Shown piece by piece: positions 36,735-44,979 of a DNA stretch of 64,000 nucleotides. The translations under genes and the position numbers were made by a program. The notes beneath the pieces are model-generated. The model did not search any database. It was not told where the DNA came from and saw only the letters and a program-made list of their open reading frames with translations. Positions within the stretch are counted from its first letter, which is position 1, and each line of letters opens with the position of its first letter. The DNA comes from an uncultured Aquimarina sp. (GTDB lineage Bacteria; Bacteroidota; Bacteroidia; Flavobacteriales; Flavobacteriaceae): positions 992,001 through 1,056,000 of the forward strand of contig NZ_CANMED010000001.1 of the NCBI RefSeq assembly GCF_947496855.1. Reading direction: 5' to 3'.

Positions 36735-36742
36735 GACTCATT
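36705..36742 (-). terminator. Terminator of the 36762-42221 operon, embedded in rlmH
   Basis: Minus strand: AATGAGTCTTATC, short loop, GATAAGGCTCATT, then TTTTTTAG. One arm is made by the last rlmH codons (36711-36722), the other spans the rlmH stop. One mismatch. Confidence 0.7.
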
Positions 36743-36761
36743 CAAACAGTTATCATATGTG

Positions 36762-37175
36762 TTAATCCTTGATTAATTCTCTCAAGTCACTAAACGAATC
36801 TACCAAATCTTCTACCTGGTCAATAGACATAGCTTCTTTATCTAAAAAGACAGATAGTTTTCCTTTTCTTAATTTAACCTTGTACCCTTCTTCTCCTTTA
36901 TTATTATAACTCCAGGTATATGACCCATAACTTTCAGACATTTTTGTTTCTAAATAATTCTTTATAAACTCTTTAACCTTATCTGTTTTATTGGAAGGAA
37001 AACTTGCCTTTAACTTATAAGTATCATCTGTATTAGAAACAGCAATATTTATTTTATATCCGCTACTATCATCATCGCTAGAATAATCAACGGTTACTTT
37101 AGTATTAAAACTTGTTTGTGCGTTTACAATTGGCATAGCTAGCGCCACACATAACATAAAAATGATTGTTTTCAT
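36762..37175 (-). CDS. Small secreted protein, paralogue of 37204-37662
   Basis: A 137-residue protein with a signal peptide ending in AQ (MKTIIFMLCVALAMPIVNAQ), then an acidic serine-rich stretch (DYSSDDDSSG) and a compact beta-alpha domain: YKINIAVSNTDDTYKLKASF, KEFIKNYLETKM, GYKVKLRKGKLSVFLDKEAM. The domain aligns with the next gene upstream (FKIRLKF, YLIEQF, YEVKLKKNKVTITFNKE). No family is recognised. It is the last gene of the S41-kinase-regulator operon and carries the shared leader motif. It probably acts in the periplasm or at the surface, possibly as a target of the two-component system. Confidence 0.75.
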   Translation of the reverse strand: MKTIIFMLCVALAMPIVNAQTSFNTKVTVDYSSDDDSSGYKINIAVSNTDDTYKLKASFPSNKTDKVKEFIKNYLETKMSESYGSYTWSYNNKGEEGYKVKLRKGKLSVFLDKEAMSIDQVEDLVDSFSDLRELIKD

Positions 37176-37194
37176 AATATTCGGTTTTTGATTA
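37176..37194 (-). promoter_or_regulatory. Shared leader motif, copy 1
   Basis: Minus strand TAATCAAAAACCGAATATT directly before the ATG at 37175; one of four similar leaders (others end at 37663, 38908 and 42222). Confidence 0.55.
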
Positions 37195-37203
37195 ATGATT
37201 GAT

Positions 37204-37662
37204 TTAATTGATTGATTTATTCTTTCCTGTAATTAATTTTAACTCTTCCCCTATACTTTTAAACCTTTCTGATTCACTATGAGAGCCTATTTCTTTATTA
37301 AAAGTTATTGTTACTTTGTTCTTTTTTAGTTTTACTTCATATAAGGTTTCTTCTTTTGATATTGATTTCCAAGAATAGGCATCATCTTCAATAGTCATAT
37401 TTTCTTTACCAAACTGCTCAATCAAATACGACTTTACTAAACTCTTTCTATTCTTCATGAATTTTAGTCTGATTTTAAATTTATTATCTAAATCCAAAAA
37501 GACATAAGACCTATAAAACGATTCACTCTCTACTGAGCCATCATCTTCAACAGTTACTGAAGAGGAAGACGTACTTGTGCTTGTACTTGTTAATGAGGAT
37601 TGAGCATTAATAGTCAATACGCCCATTATTAATGTAATAATAAATAATATTAATGTTCTCAT
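37204..37662 (-). CDS. Small secreted protein, paralogue of 36762-37175
   Basis: A 152-residue protein: signal peptide MRTLILFIITLIMGVLTINAQ, then a low-complexity Ser/Thr tract (SSLTSTSTSTSSSSVTVEDD) and a domain similar to the downstream gene (FKIRLKFMKNRKSLVKSYL, YEVKLKKNKVTITFNKE). The Ser/Thr linker is the main difference. It lies 33 bases after the serine hydrolase. The function is unknown; the tandem duplicate pair implies selection for dosage or diversification. Confidence 0.75.
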   Translation of the reverse strand: MRTLILFIITLIMGVLTINAQSSLTSTSTSTSSSSVTVEDDGSVESESFYRSYVFLDLDNKFKIRLKFMKNRKSLVKSYLIEQFGKENMTIEDDAYSWKSISKEETLYEVKLKKNKVTITFNKEIGSHSESERFKSIGEELKLITGKNKSIN

Positions 37663-37681
37663 GATATTTATTTTTTGATTA
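37663..37681 (-). promoter_or_regulatory. Shared leader motif, copy 2
   Basis: Minus strand TAATCAAAAAATAAATATC directly before the ATG at 37662. Confidence 0.5.
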
Positions 37682-37695
37682 AGGATTGAAATATT

Positions 37696-38907
37696 TTATA
37701 TATTATTGATATGATCTTTTTTGTATTGTTTGATCAGCATCCATATACTCCTAACAGAATTAATAACATCTTTATCGTCATTTATACCCGTATTCATAAA
37801 GAACACTGCTCCTACTTTATCGTTCTTATTAAAGTACATAAGTGTTAGAACCCCTGGATCAGATCCATTATGTCCCATTTTTCCGGAAGGAGAAACTTCC
37901 CAAAAGAATCCGTAGTTATCTTTTATTTCCTTTTTAGTTTTATACTGCTCTTTAGTTAACTTAGGGGACATCATATCCTGAAAAGAGGATGTTTGGAGAA
38001 CACTTTCCTCTCCATAATATCCTCTCATTAAACCTTGAAGATATATAGATAAATCCTCTATAGTACTTCTAAATCCTCCATCAGGATAGGTAATTAATTG
38101 ATATCTTGGAATTTTATTTCCAGACTCAGTGTATATAGAAGCATACTTCGTTTTATCAATAGATTGATATGACCAACCTGAATCTTTCATCTCTAATGGA
38201 TTTAAGATATGTTGTTGCGTATACTCTGCAAAAGAGGTATTTGTAGCTAATTCAATAATATATGCTAATAATGCTGATCCCACATTAGAATATTCATATC
38301 TGTCTCCTGGTTTTTGCTTTAAAAAATTACTCTTGTTATACCAATCACCATCAGTAGTAAGATGATTTTTAAGAAAATTTTCTAGGCTACATTTTTTATT
38401 AACTCCCATCGCCTTCAACTCTTTATATTCTTTTTTAGTGAAGTTTTCTTCCTTTAACTCAACTTCTTCTTCAAAAACATAACTTTTTTCATACGCATCG
38501 GTATCCAAAATTGAAGATGTATGGGTTGCCAAATGCTTTACTAAAATTGGTGTTTCTGGAAATTTAGGATGCTGCACTTTAAACGGAAGGATATTGTTAA
38601 TTGGAGTACCTTCTGATAATTTACCTTGTTCAATAGCTTTCATAAGTGCTATCCCTATAAATGTTTTAGAAACGGATCCTATATTCTGTATCGTATTTAC
38701 CGTATATTTTCTCTTTGTCTCTATATCTGCATACCCAAAGCCTTTTTTATAAAGTATTTTATCAGGTGTCATTATAGAAACTCCAAATCCAGCTATTTTA
38801 CTAGTTTCATATATAGAGTCTATTTTTTTATCTAATTGATCTAGGGGTGTTTGTGCATTAATATAAAATGACACTACTAAGCACAAAATACTACTGATTG
38901 TTCTCAT
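37696..38907 (-). CDS. Serine hydrolase, beta-lactamase class C/AmpC-like family
   Basis: A 403-residue exported protein (signal peptide MRTISSILCLVVSFYINAQ). Catalytic motifs of the serine beta-lactamase fold: SVSK (S-x-x-K, about residues 78-81), YSN (in YEYSNVGSALL) and HNG in place of KTG (GKMGHNGSDPG). The family includes D-alanyl peptidases, esterases and lactamases; the HNG triad favours an esterase or peptidase. Residues around 125-200 are an unusual lysine/glutamate-rich insert (EEEVELKEENFTKKEYKELK). It sits in the two-component operon 46 bases after the response regulator. Confidence 0.88.
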   Translation of the reverse strand: MRTISSILCLVVSFYINAQTPLDQLDKKIDSIYETSKIAGFGVSIMTPDKILYKKGFGYADIETKRKYTVNTIQNIGSVSKTFIGIALMKAIEQGKLSEGTPINNILPFKVQHPKFPETPILVKHLATHTSSILDTDAYEKSYVFEEEVELKEENFTKKEYKELKAMGVNKKCSLENFLKNHLTTDGDWYNKSNFLKQKPGDRYEYSNVGSALLAYIIELATNTSFAEYTQQHILNPLEMKDSGWSYQSIDKTKYASIYTESGNKIPRYQLITYPDGGFRSTIEDLSIYLQGLMRGYYGEESVLQTSSFQDMMSPKLTKEQYKTKKEIKDNYGFFWEVSPSGKMGHNGSDPGVLTLMYFNKNDKVGAVFFMNTGINDDKDVINSVRSIWMLIKQYKKDHINNI

Positions 38908-38927
38908 GATTTTTCGTTTTTTGATTG
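38908..38927 (-). promoter_or_regulatory. Shared leader motif, copy 3
   Basis: Minus strand CAATCAAAAAACGAAAAATC directly before the ATG at 38907. Confidence 0.55.
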
Positions 38928-38953
38928 ATAGATTGATGATTGTTAAAATTTCT

Positions 38954-39634
38954 TTATTTAAAATTAAATGTGAGGCCTACTCCTCTTACGCTTTCTATTG
39001 TTATATTATTATCTTGTTTGAAATATTTTCTTAATCTACTGATGAACACATCCATACTCCTACCAGAAAAGAAATCGTCATTTCCCCAAACATCCTTTAA
39101 TAAATTCTCACGTTTTATCATTGTATTTTTATGATCGTACAGATATTGAATCAAAATGGTTTCTTTTTCTGTAAGTTTTTGTCGCTCTTCATTTAGTTTT
39201 AAGCAATGATTAGTTGCATCAAACTTATAATCTCCTATAGCGATGACTTCTTCGCGTATAGCTTGAACTCTTTGTGATCGCTTTAGAATGTTCTGAAGCC
39301 TTAGAACCAATATGTCTGCTTCAAAAGGTTTTACGATATAATCATCAGCCCCCAATTTTAAACCACGAATTTTATCTTCTTTCATTTTTTTAGCGGTAAG
39401 AAAAACAAAAGGAATTTCTGGGTTTAATTCTATTACTTTTTCTGCCAATGTAAATCCATCCATTTTAGGCATCATTACATCAAAAACACATATATCAAAT
39501 TGTTCTTCAGAAAAGACTTGTAAAGCTTCTTTGCCATCTTGAGCCCAAACCACTTTATACCCATGAAGCTCTAAATATTGTTTTAAAATACTTCCAAAAT
39601 CAAAGTCGTCTTCTGCTAATAATATATGCTTCAT
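38954..39634 (-). CDS. OmpR/PhoB-type response regulator
   Basis: A 226-residue regulator: receiver with the acidic pair in LLAEDDFDFG, phosphoacceptor Asp in CVFDVMMPKMDGF, FLTAK and the lysine in YIVKPFEAD; C-terminal winged helix (LTEKETILIQYLYDHKN, LLKDVWGNDDFFSGRSMDVF). It resembles RprY-type regulators of Bacteroidota. It follows the kinase gene by two bases and is surely its partner. Candidate targets are its own operon and the genes sharing the leader motif. Confidence 0.93.
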   Translation of the reverse strand: MKHILLAEDDFDFGSILKQYLELHGYKVVWAQDGKEALQVFSEEQFDICVFDVMMPKMDGFTLAEKVIELNPEIPFVFLTAKKMKEDKIRGLKLGADDYIVKPFEADILVLRLQNILKRSQRVQAIREEVIAIGDYKFDATNHCLKLNEERQKLTEKETILIQYLYDHKNTMIKRENLLKDVWGNDDFFSGRSMDVFISRLRKYFKQDNNITIESVRGVGLTFNFK

Positions 39635-39636
39635 AA

Positions 39637-41034
39637 TTACTCGGTTATTGGTAATGTTATAGTAAACGTAGTACCTAAATCAGGTTTACTCTCTAAAGAA
39701 ATTGTTCCTTGATGAGCCTTAACGATCTGACTGGTATAAAACAATCCTAACCCTAAACCTTTTACATCATGAACATCTCCTTTGTTGATCCGATAGAATT
39801 TCTCAAAAATCTTACGCTGTTCCTTCTCATGAATTCCTATCCCGTTATCATGAATAGATATCTCATATTGATCGTCTCTTAAATAGGTTCTAAAAACAAT
39901 TTCTACTTTTTCATTGCCATATTTTACCGCATTATCCAAAACATTTAATAAAGCTGTAGTAAACATAAATTTGTCAATGCTTAAATGCACTTCTCTAAAT
40001 TCAATCTTTGAGGAAATACTAACGTTTTTATTCTGAACAGATAATTCAAAATCCTTCAAAACATTCTGAAAATACATATCATCTAATATTTCTTCTTTTT
40101 TAAGCACTATTTCTTCAGAACCCAAACTATTAGTAACTACTTGATCAACAAGTTTTTGTAATCTATTATTCTGACGATCAAGAATATCTAATGTATTTGC
40201 GAATGCATCAGAAGAATTCTGTATTTCGGATTTTCTTAAGCTTTTAGAAGCTATTCCTAAGGTTGCCAATGGAGTTTTAAGCTCGTGTGTAATATTATTG
40301 ATAAAATCAGTTTTAATATCTGCTAATTTTTTCTGACGTATCAAATTCCTAATAGAATAAAAAAACAAACTGACTACGAAAAGAAATAATAATACCGAAA
40401 AAATAAAAAGCATAGCCATCTGTTTAAATACTATTCGCTTCCACCCTATAATGTTGATATAGTCCACAGTTCTAACTTCTATATCCAAAGACACATTGAT
40501 CGACCCTCCGTTAATTTCGTTTTCATAATCAAGATCAGTAAACCAACGAGCTTTACTCATCACTACTTCATCTTCCTTAGAAAATTTTTCTCCAAATGAG
40601 TACACATTTTCACCATCTATCGTTGAAAAAATAGTGTCCAATTCTTCTTCTTCATAGATAACAATACTTTTAATATCCTTTTTATATTGAATCTCATATT
40701 CTAAATTACGATTCGCTATTTCTTTCTTATAATACAACACAAACAAATGATTAAGAGAATCTGTTATGGGTTTAAACCTACTGAGAGCTTCTTTTTTACG
40801 AATATTATTCTTTTTATATTCTACAAGATTTTCACTAAGATATGTATACCAAGTCTCTGCCAATGAATCCATCTCCTTAGTATTATCAATATTGCTAATA
40901 GCTTTCTTAGTTTCTCTAATAAAAGCATCTTTCTTTAACTGATAGGTATTATGTATCAAATATGCTTGTATAATACAAAGTGCCAACAGTGCTATGATAG
41001 ATGTAATAATAAGTGTATTTACTTTCTGCTTCAT
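39637..41034 (-). CDS. Membrane sensor histidine kinase
   Basis: A 465-residue kinase of the RprX-like Bacteroidota type. Membrane helix 1 at residues about 8-28 (LIITSIIALLALCIIQAYLI), a periplasmic sensor region (about 30-205) and helix 2 near 210-230 (MAMLFIFSVLLFLFVVSLFF). The HisKA domain has the phospho-His in FINNITHELKTPLATL; the ATPase domain has the N box (LLNVLDNAVKYG), DNGIGI and GLGLGLFYTSQIV. Its start overlaps the stop of the S41 peptidase by one base, so the peptidase, kinase and regulator are translationally linked. Confidence 0.93.
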   Translation of the reverse strand: MKQKVNTLIITSIIALLALCIIQAYLIHNTYQLKKDAFIRETKKAISNIDNTKEMDSLAETWYTYLSENLVEYKKNNIRKKEALSRFKPITDSLNHLFVLYYKKEIANRNLEYEIQYKKDIKSIVIYEEEELDTIFSTIDGENVYSFGEKFSKEDEVVMSKARWFTDLDYENEINGGSINVSLDIEVRTVDYINIIGWKRIVFKQMAMLFIFSVLLFLFVVSLFFYSIRNLIRQKKLADIKTDFINNITHELKTPLATLGIASKSLRKSEIQNSSDAFANTLDILDRQNNRLQKLVDQVVTNSLGSEEIVLKKEEILDDMYFQNVLKDFELSVQNKNVSISSKIEFREVHLSIDKFMFTTALLNVLDNAVKYGNEKVEIVFRTYLRDDQYEISIHDNGIGIHEKEQRKIFEKFYRINKGDVHDVKGLGLGLFYTSQIVKAHQGTISLESKPDLGTTFTITLPITE

Positions 41035-42221
41035 TATAGAGATTCTTTAATAATTTCAATAGCTTTTTGCAATTGATCCTGGGTATCTAAGATATAATGT
41101 TTTGGACTAAAATCTTCTCTAGGCATTCCATTTATATGAAATAACTTTTCTACAGGAATCTGAAATCCAATATTGGTTTCTGGCAATGTGTAGCTATAGA
41201 TGGCACCTAATAAATCTCCCATATCTGTGCCTACTATTTCTGCTCTGTTCAATCCATCAAAACCAATAGTCATACCTTCTCCCATACTACCAGTCCATCT
41301 TCCGCAAAGAATGACTAATGGTTTATCATATATTTTCCCTCTTGGAGAAACTAACTCAATAGTATTTCTTTTCACTCCATACAATTTTTCTTCGAAAAAA
41401 AAACTATGCCTTTGATAAGGTGCTTCCTCAGTAATAAAACGGCTCATTATAGCTCTGGCTACGGTTGTGTTTCCGCCACTAGGTGTATCGCGAAGATCTA
41501 AAATAAGTCCAATCGTATTTTTTAAACTATCCAAGGTCTTATCAAAATCTTGAATCGTATTGTTATTACCTAGAGAATTATTAACTCTGATGTATCCGAT
41601 ATTAGCATTAATTATTTTTCCCTTTACAAGCTTTGTTGATTTATGATTCTTTACATTTTCGATATTGAATGTTAATGAGCCATTAACATTCAGACTTCTC
41701 TTCGAATTATGAGTTCCAGCCAATAATAGGTTAGCCGCATATTCATACATTTTATTAGTATGTATTTTAACACTTTGAGGTAAAAATCTCTTTATGGCTT
41801 CAGTAATTGCAATCCCATTATATTTTTTCACTTCCATTCCTAAAGACAGACCTGCTTTTTCTGCTTCAAAACCTTCTCTAATGGCGGATATCATAAATCG
41901 ATTATCTTTATAAGACACCCAAATATCAGATCCTGTTGGAATTACCCTACTTGAAGATGCTAAATTTCTATTAAGACCCACATGCCCATTATACAATTCA
42001 TTATTAGTCATTTCTAACAAACGAATAAAATCATCATCATTTTGAATTGTATCAAAAGAAGGTTGATAAATCCTTCTTACTTCGTCCCAGTTAGTTTTCT
42101 GGACATCGAAATATGCAAAATACTGATCAACTATTTTCCAATAATCTTCAAAGTCTTTCTGATACTTAGTTTGCCCAAAGGAACTAGACACTACACATAA
42201 AATGATGATGATTCTTATCAT
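41034..42221 (-). CDS. S41 family (tail-specific) peptidase
   Basis: About 395 residues from ATG 42221, with a signal peptide (MIRIIIILCVVSSSFGQ). It has a PDZ-like segment (about 100-160, GFEAEKAGLSLGMEVKKYNG) and the S41 catalytic region: IGLILDLRDTPSGGNT and LCGRWTGSMGEGMTIGFDGL, where Ser of GSMGEG is the nucleophile. Periplasmic C-terminal processing is expected. It heads the operon with a sensor kinase and regulator, so it may process or sense a cell-envelope substrate for that system (inference). An ATG 11 codons upstream (42254) lies in the leader motif and is less likely. Confidence 0.88.
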   Translation of the reverse strand: MIRIIIILCVVSSSFGQTKYQKDFEDYWKIVDQYFAYFDVQKTNWDEVRRIYQPSFDTIQNDDDFIRLLEMTNNELYNGHVGLNRNLASSSRVIPTGSDIWVSYKDNRFMISAIREGFEAEKAGLSLGMEVKKYNGIAITEAIKRFLPQSVKIHTNKMYEYAANLLLAGTHNSKRSLNVNGSLTFNIENVKNHKSTKLVKGKIINANIGYIRVNNSLGNNNTIQDFDKTLDSLKNTIGLILDLRDTPSGGNTTVARAIMSRFITEEAPYQRHSFFFEEKLYGVKRNTIELVSPRGKIYDKPLVILCGRWTGSMGEGMTIGFDGLNRAEIVGTDMGDLLGAIYSYTLPETNIGFQIPVEKLFHINGMPREDFSPKHYILDTQDQLQKAIEIIKESL

Positions 42222-42241
42222 TACTATTCGCTTTTTGATTG
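42222..42241 (-). promoter_or_regulatory. Shared leader motif, copy 4
   Basis: Minus strand CAATCAAAAAGCGAATAGTA directly before the ATG at 42221, here at the head of the operon. Confidence 0.55.
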
Positions 42242-42421
42242 TTGATGAGATCAAAATTATAGCATAGTCTTAAACAAACCGAAGAATTCAGTACCGTTAA
42301 CCCACCATTAACGTTAATAAATCTTTATCTCTATATACAACAATGGGTTTAAGACGATAAGTTAATGCCATATCCAAAAGGATAAATTATTACATTTGCT
42401 GACTAATCAACCTGTCTTTTC

Positions 42422-43324
42422 ATGCAAGCATATTTAAAGCTAATTAAATTCGATAATCTCATTCTTATAGCCATAGCACAATTATGTATAAAATATGGTC
42501 TTTTTGAACCTTTTGACATTGCTATTACCTTAAATGGGTTTGGGATTTCACTTTTGATTATCGCTACAACATCTTTGGTTGCAGCAGCAAATGTTATGCT
42601 ATATATTGAAAACAAGGAGTATGCAATTAAGAAAGAAAACGCAAATGCAATAATCTCTGAAAAGATCGCTAATCGTCTTTTTATAATTTTTAATATTATT
42701 GGTGTTGCCATTGGTTTCTACTTATCTAATATTATAGGAAACCCTAAGTTATCTGCTTTATTTATAGTAATCTCTGCTATCTTTTATATCTACGCTACAT
42801 ATTTAAAGGAAATTTTAGTTATAAAAAATGTGATTATAGGTCTTCTAATGGCATTGGCTTTAATTTCTGTTGCCATTTTTGATTTACTTCCTGCCATTAC
42901 TGATGAGAACAGAGCTTCTCAGAAAGTTATTTTTTTAATTATAGTTGACTATTCTATTTTTGCTTTTACTATTGTTACTATTCGGGAAATTGTAAAAGAC
43001 TGCTTTTCAATAGACAAGGATCATAATGCTGGCATACAAACAATTCCTATAGCTTTAGGAAAAGATCGCACCGTAAAACTCATTAGTGGATTAACTATGA
43101 TTCCAATTGGATTAATTATCTATTATGTTTATACATATCTATTTAGTAATTCTATTGCAGTTGTATTGGTTTTAGGGTTCTTAGTAGCACCTTTATTATA
43201 TTTTATTTTCAAAAGCTGGAGTGCAGAAACAAATCAGGACTTTAAAACGTTGAGTCTTATTTTAAAATCAGTATTATTTTTAGCCTCTTTATCTATATTG
43301 CAATACCAATTCATCCTATTATAA
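42422..43324 (+). CDS. UbiA-family prenyltransferase-like protein with degenerate Asp motifs
   Basis: A 300-residue integral membrane protein with about eight helices and the overall UbiA pattern; flavobacterial relatives are annotated as geranylgeranylglycerol-phosphate geranylgeranyltransferase. The first metal/diphosphate motif, normally N-D-x-x-D-x-x-x-D, reads NVMLYIENK (about residues 60-68), so all three Asp are replaced. The second reads REIVKDCFSIDKDHNAG, keeping the outer Asp residues but with Ser at the middle one. Catalysis by the usual Mg-diphosphate mechanism is doubtful. TACATTTG at 42391-42398 is a possible -7 element. It lies three bases before maf. Confidence 0.8.
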   Translation: MQAYLKLIKFDNLILIAIAQLCIKYGLFEPFDIAITLNGFGISLLIIATTSLVAAANVMLYIENKEYAIKKENANAIISEKIANRLFIIFNIIGVAIGFYLSNIIGNPKLSALFIVISAIFYIYATYLKEILVIKNVIIGLLMALALISVAIFDLLPAITDENRASQKVIFLIIVDYSIFAFTIVTIREIVKDCFSIDKDHNAGIQTIPIALGKDRTVKLISGLTMIPIGLIIYYVYTYLFSNSIAVVLVLGFLVAPLLYFIFKSWSAETNQDFKTLSLILKSVLFLASLSILQYQFILL

Positions 43325-43327
43325 CAT

Positions 43328-43915
43328 ATGTTAAGAGAATTATTAAAAAATCATAACCTTATTCTGGCTTCCGGATCACCTAGAAGACAACAATTTTTTA
43401 GGGATTTAGATTTGGATTTCACAATCCAATTAAGAGAAGTAAACGAAATATATCCTGATCATCTTAAAGCAACAGAAATTTCAGATTATTTAGCCAAACT
43501 AAAAGCGGCAGAGTTTACTGGATTAAGGTCAAATGATATTTTGGTTACCAGTGATACAATTGTATGGCATCATAATAAAGCAATCGGAAAACCTAAAGAT
43601 GTACAAGATGCTAAAAATATGATAACTTTATTATCCGGAGAAACTCACGAAGTAATTACATCTGTATGTTTTAAGACGGTTAATACCACCAAAATTATAA
43701 ATCAAACAACAAAAGTTACTTTTAAACCACTCACAAAAGAGGAAATAAACTATTATGTAGATACCTTTTCTCCAATGGACAAAGCGGGTGCCTATGGTAT
43801 ACAAGAGTGGATTGGACATATAGGTATTACTCATATAGAAGGAAGTTATTTTAATGTTATGGGACTTCCTGTTCAACTTGTTTATGAAACGTTAATGAAA
43901 CTTGTATCGTTATAA
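43328..43915 (+). CDS. maf: Maf family nucleoside triphosphate pyrophosphatase
   Basis: A 195-residue housecleaning enzyme that hydrolyses non-canonical or dTTP/UTP nucleotides. It has ILASGSPRRQQFFRDL at the N-terminus, VTSDTIVWHHNKAIGKP (catalytic Asp) and MDKAGAYGIQEW, IEGSYFNVMGLPVQLVYETL at the C-terminus. It probably shares a transcript with the UbiA-like gene. Confidence 0.95.
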   Translation: MLRELLKNHNLILASGSPRRQQFFRDLDLDFTIQLREVNEIYPDHLKATEISDYLAKLKAAEFTGLRSNDILVTSDTIVWHHNKAIGKPKDVQDAKNMITLLSGETHEVITSVCFKTVNTTKIINQTTKVTFKPLTKEEINYYVDTFSPMDKAGAYGIQEWIGHIGITHIEGSYFNVMGLPVQLVYETLMKLVSL

Positions 43916-43923
43916 TATAATTT

Positions 43924-43963
43924 TACATCATACGCACAAAAATATTTTTGCACGTATGATGTA
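43924..43963 (+). terminator. Bidirectional terminator between maf and 43991
   Basis: TACATCATACG and CGTATGATGTA enclose a further AAAAATATTTTT palindrome; T-rich after it on the plus strand. It serves convergent genes. Confidence 0.75.
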
Positions 43964-43990
43964 GTTTCTTTTTTAGGATTATTAATTAAC

Positions 43991-44749
43991 CTAAAATCCT
44001 CCTAAGCCTCCACCACTACAATTTTCTGCTAATAAACTAATAGATCTTTCCGGACTGACTAATCCATTACTACCTACCGATTTTACGGATACTACATATT
44101 CACCTGGTCTACTAACCTGAAGTAAAGCTGTCCCTGGATGTACTGGGCTTTGGGTCAATTTCGCACCAAAAATTGATGGGCTAATTGTCCAAATATAATC
44201 TACTGCACATTCTACATTAGAAATCCAAAGTACATTTGCTACTGTATTGGTGCAAAAATTTCCGGTAGTAGGCTGAGACCCCAAAAATATATCAAACGTA
44301 ATGGGTCCTGGTCTTGACGGAGCCACATTTGTTGGGCACTGTATTCCACCAGAGCATACTCCTAATTGTACTATTGAAATGCAATTCCCTACGACTACTT
44401 GTAACTCTCCACCATTAAATTGACTATTAAATCTTACTACCACATTAATGCTTGTAGAAGAGCCTTCAATCGATATTCCATTTCCACTTCTAATCGTCCA
44501 CTTAATTGATGCTTGGGAACCAAAGGGATGTACCACAGAATACGTTCTCTCTCCCGTGAAACAGACAGGCCCCAATTCTCCTGATATTCGCGTACATTCT
44601 GGATCACTAATAAGTTTTTCAAAAGTACTATCATTTGTCTCTTGTAACTCTGCTCCCGTTTCTTCGATTAAATCCTGTTTATCAGTTTCGCAAGAAATAA
44701 TACTAGTAAATAAAAAGACTGCACATAAAAATTTAAAAAAAAGTTTCAT
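43991..44749 (-). CDS. Cys-rich lipoprotein with PKD-like domains
   Basis: A 252-residue exported protein: lipobox LFTSIISC (Cys20), followed by the acidic ETDKQDLIEETG, which may act as a surface-export signal. Two beta-sandwich-like repeats follow, each with a tryptophan core (SIKWTIRSGNG and YIWTISPS) and cysteines, as in PKD-like domains that mimic adhesin modules. It ends in a glycine run GGGLGGF. No enzyme motif is present. Probable surface lipoprotein of unknown partner. Confidence 0.65.
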   Translation of the reverse strand: MKLFFKFLCAVFLFTSIISCETDKQDLIEETGAELQETNDSTFEKLISDPECTRISGELGPVCFTGERTYSVVHPFGSQASIKWTIRSGNGISIEGSSTSINVVVRFNSQFNGGELQVVVGNCISIVQLGVCSGGIQCPTNVAPSRPGPITFDIFLGSQPTTGNFCTNTVANVLWISNVECAVDYIWTISPSIFGAKLTQSPVHPGTALLQVSRPGEYVVSVKSVGSNGLVSPERSISLLAENCSGGGLGGF

Positions 44750-44979
44750 AAATAATAAGGTTTTAAAAGTTAATTGGAATTTACTACATGTTTTTTGTCA
44801 TATAGCTCTACTTTATAGTCTATGAACGACTACATTTGTTACTATAATTAAAACATTCTTTTGATTAATTCCCCTAAATTCTTAATCAAAAAATAAAATC
44901 TAGTTACAAAAACGTTAATCATAATAGTCAGGAAGTGGCTTTATTGTAATTTGCTATAGAAAAGCATAAAAAATATATT

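Noticed and set aside
42403..42711. Minus-strand frame of 102 residues inside the UbiA-like gene
   Set aside because: It is an antisense shadow of a clear membrane protein; hydrophobic composition follows from the complementary strand.
44437..44825. Two overlapping alternative frames across the Cys-rich lipoprotein
   Set aside because: Both lack coding character and conflict with a gene that has a lipobox and PKD-like repeats.
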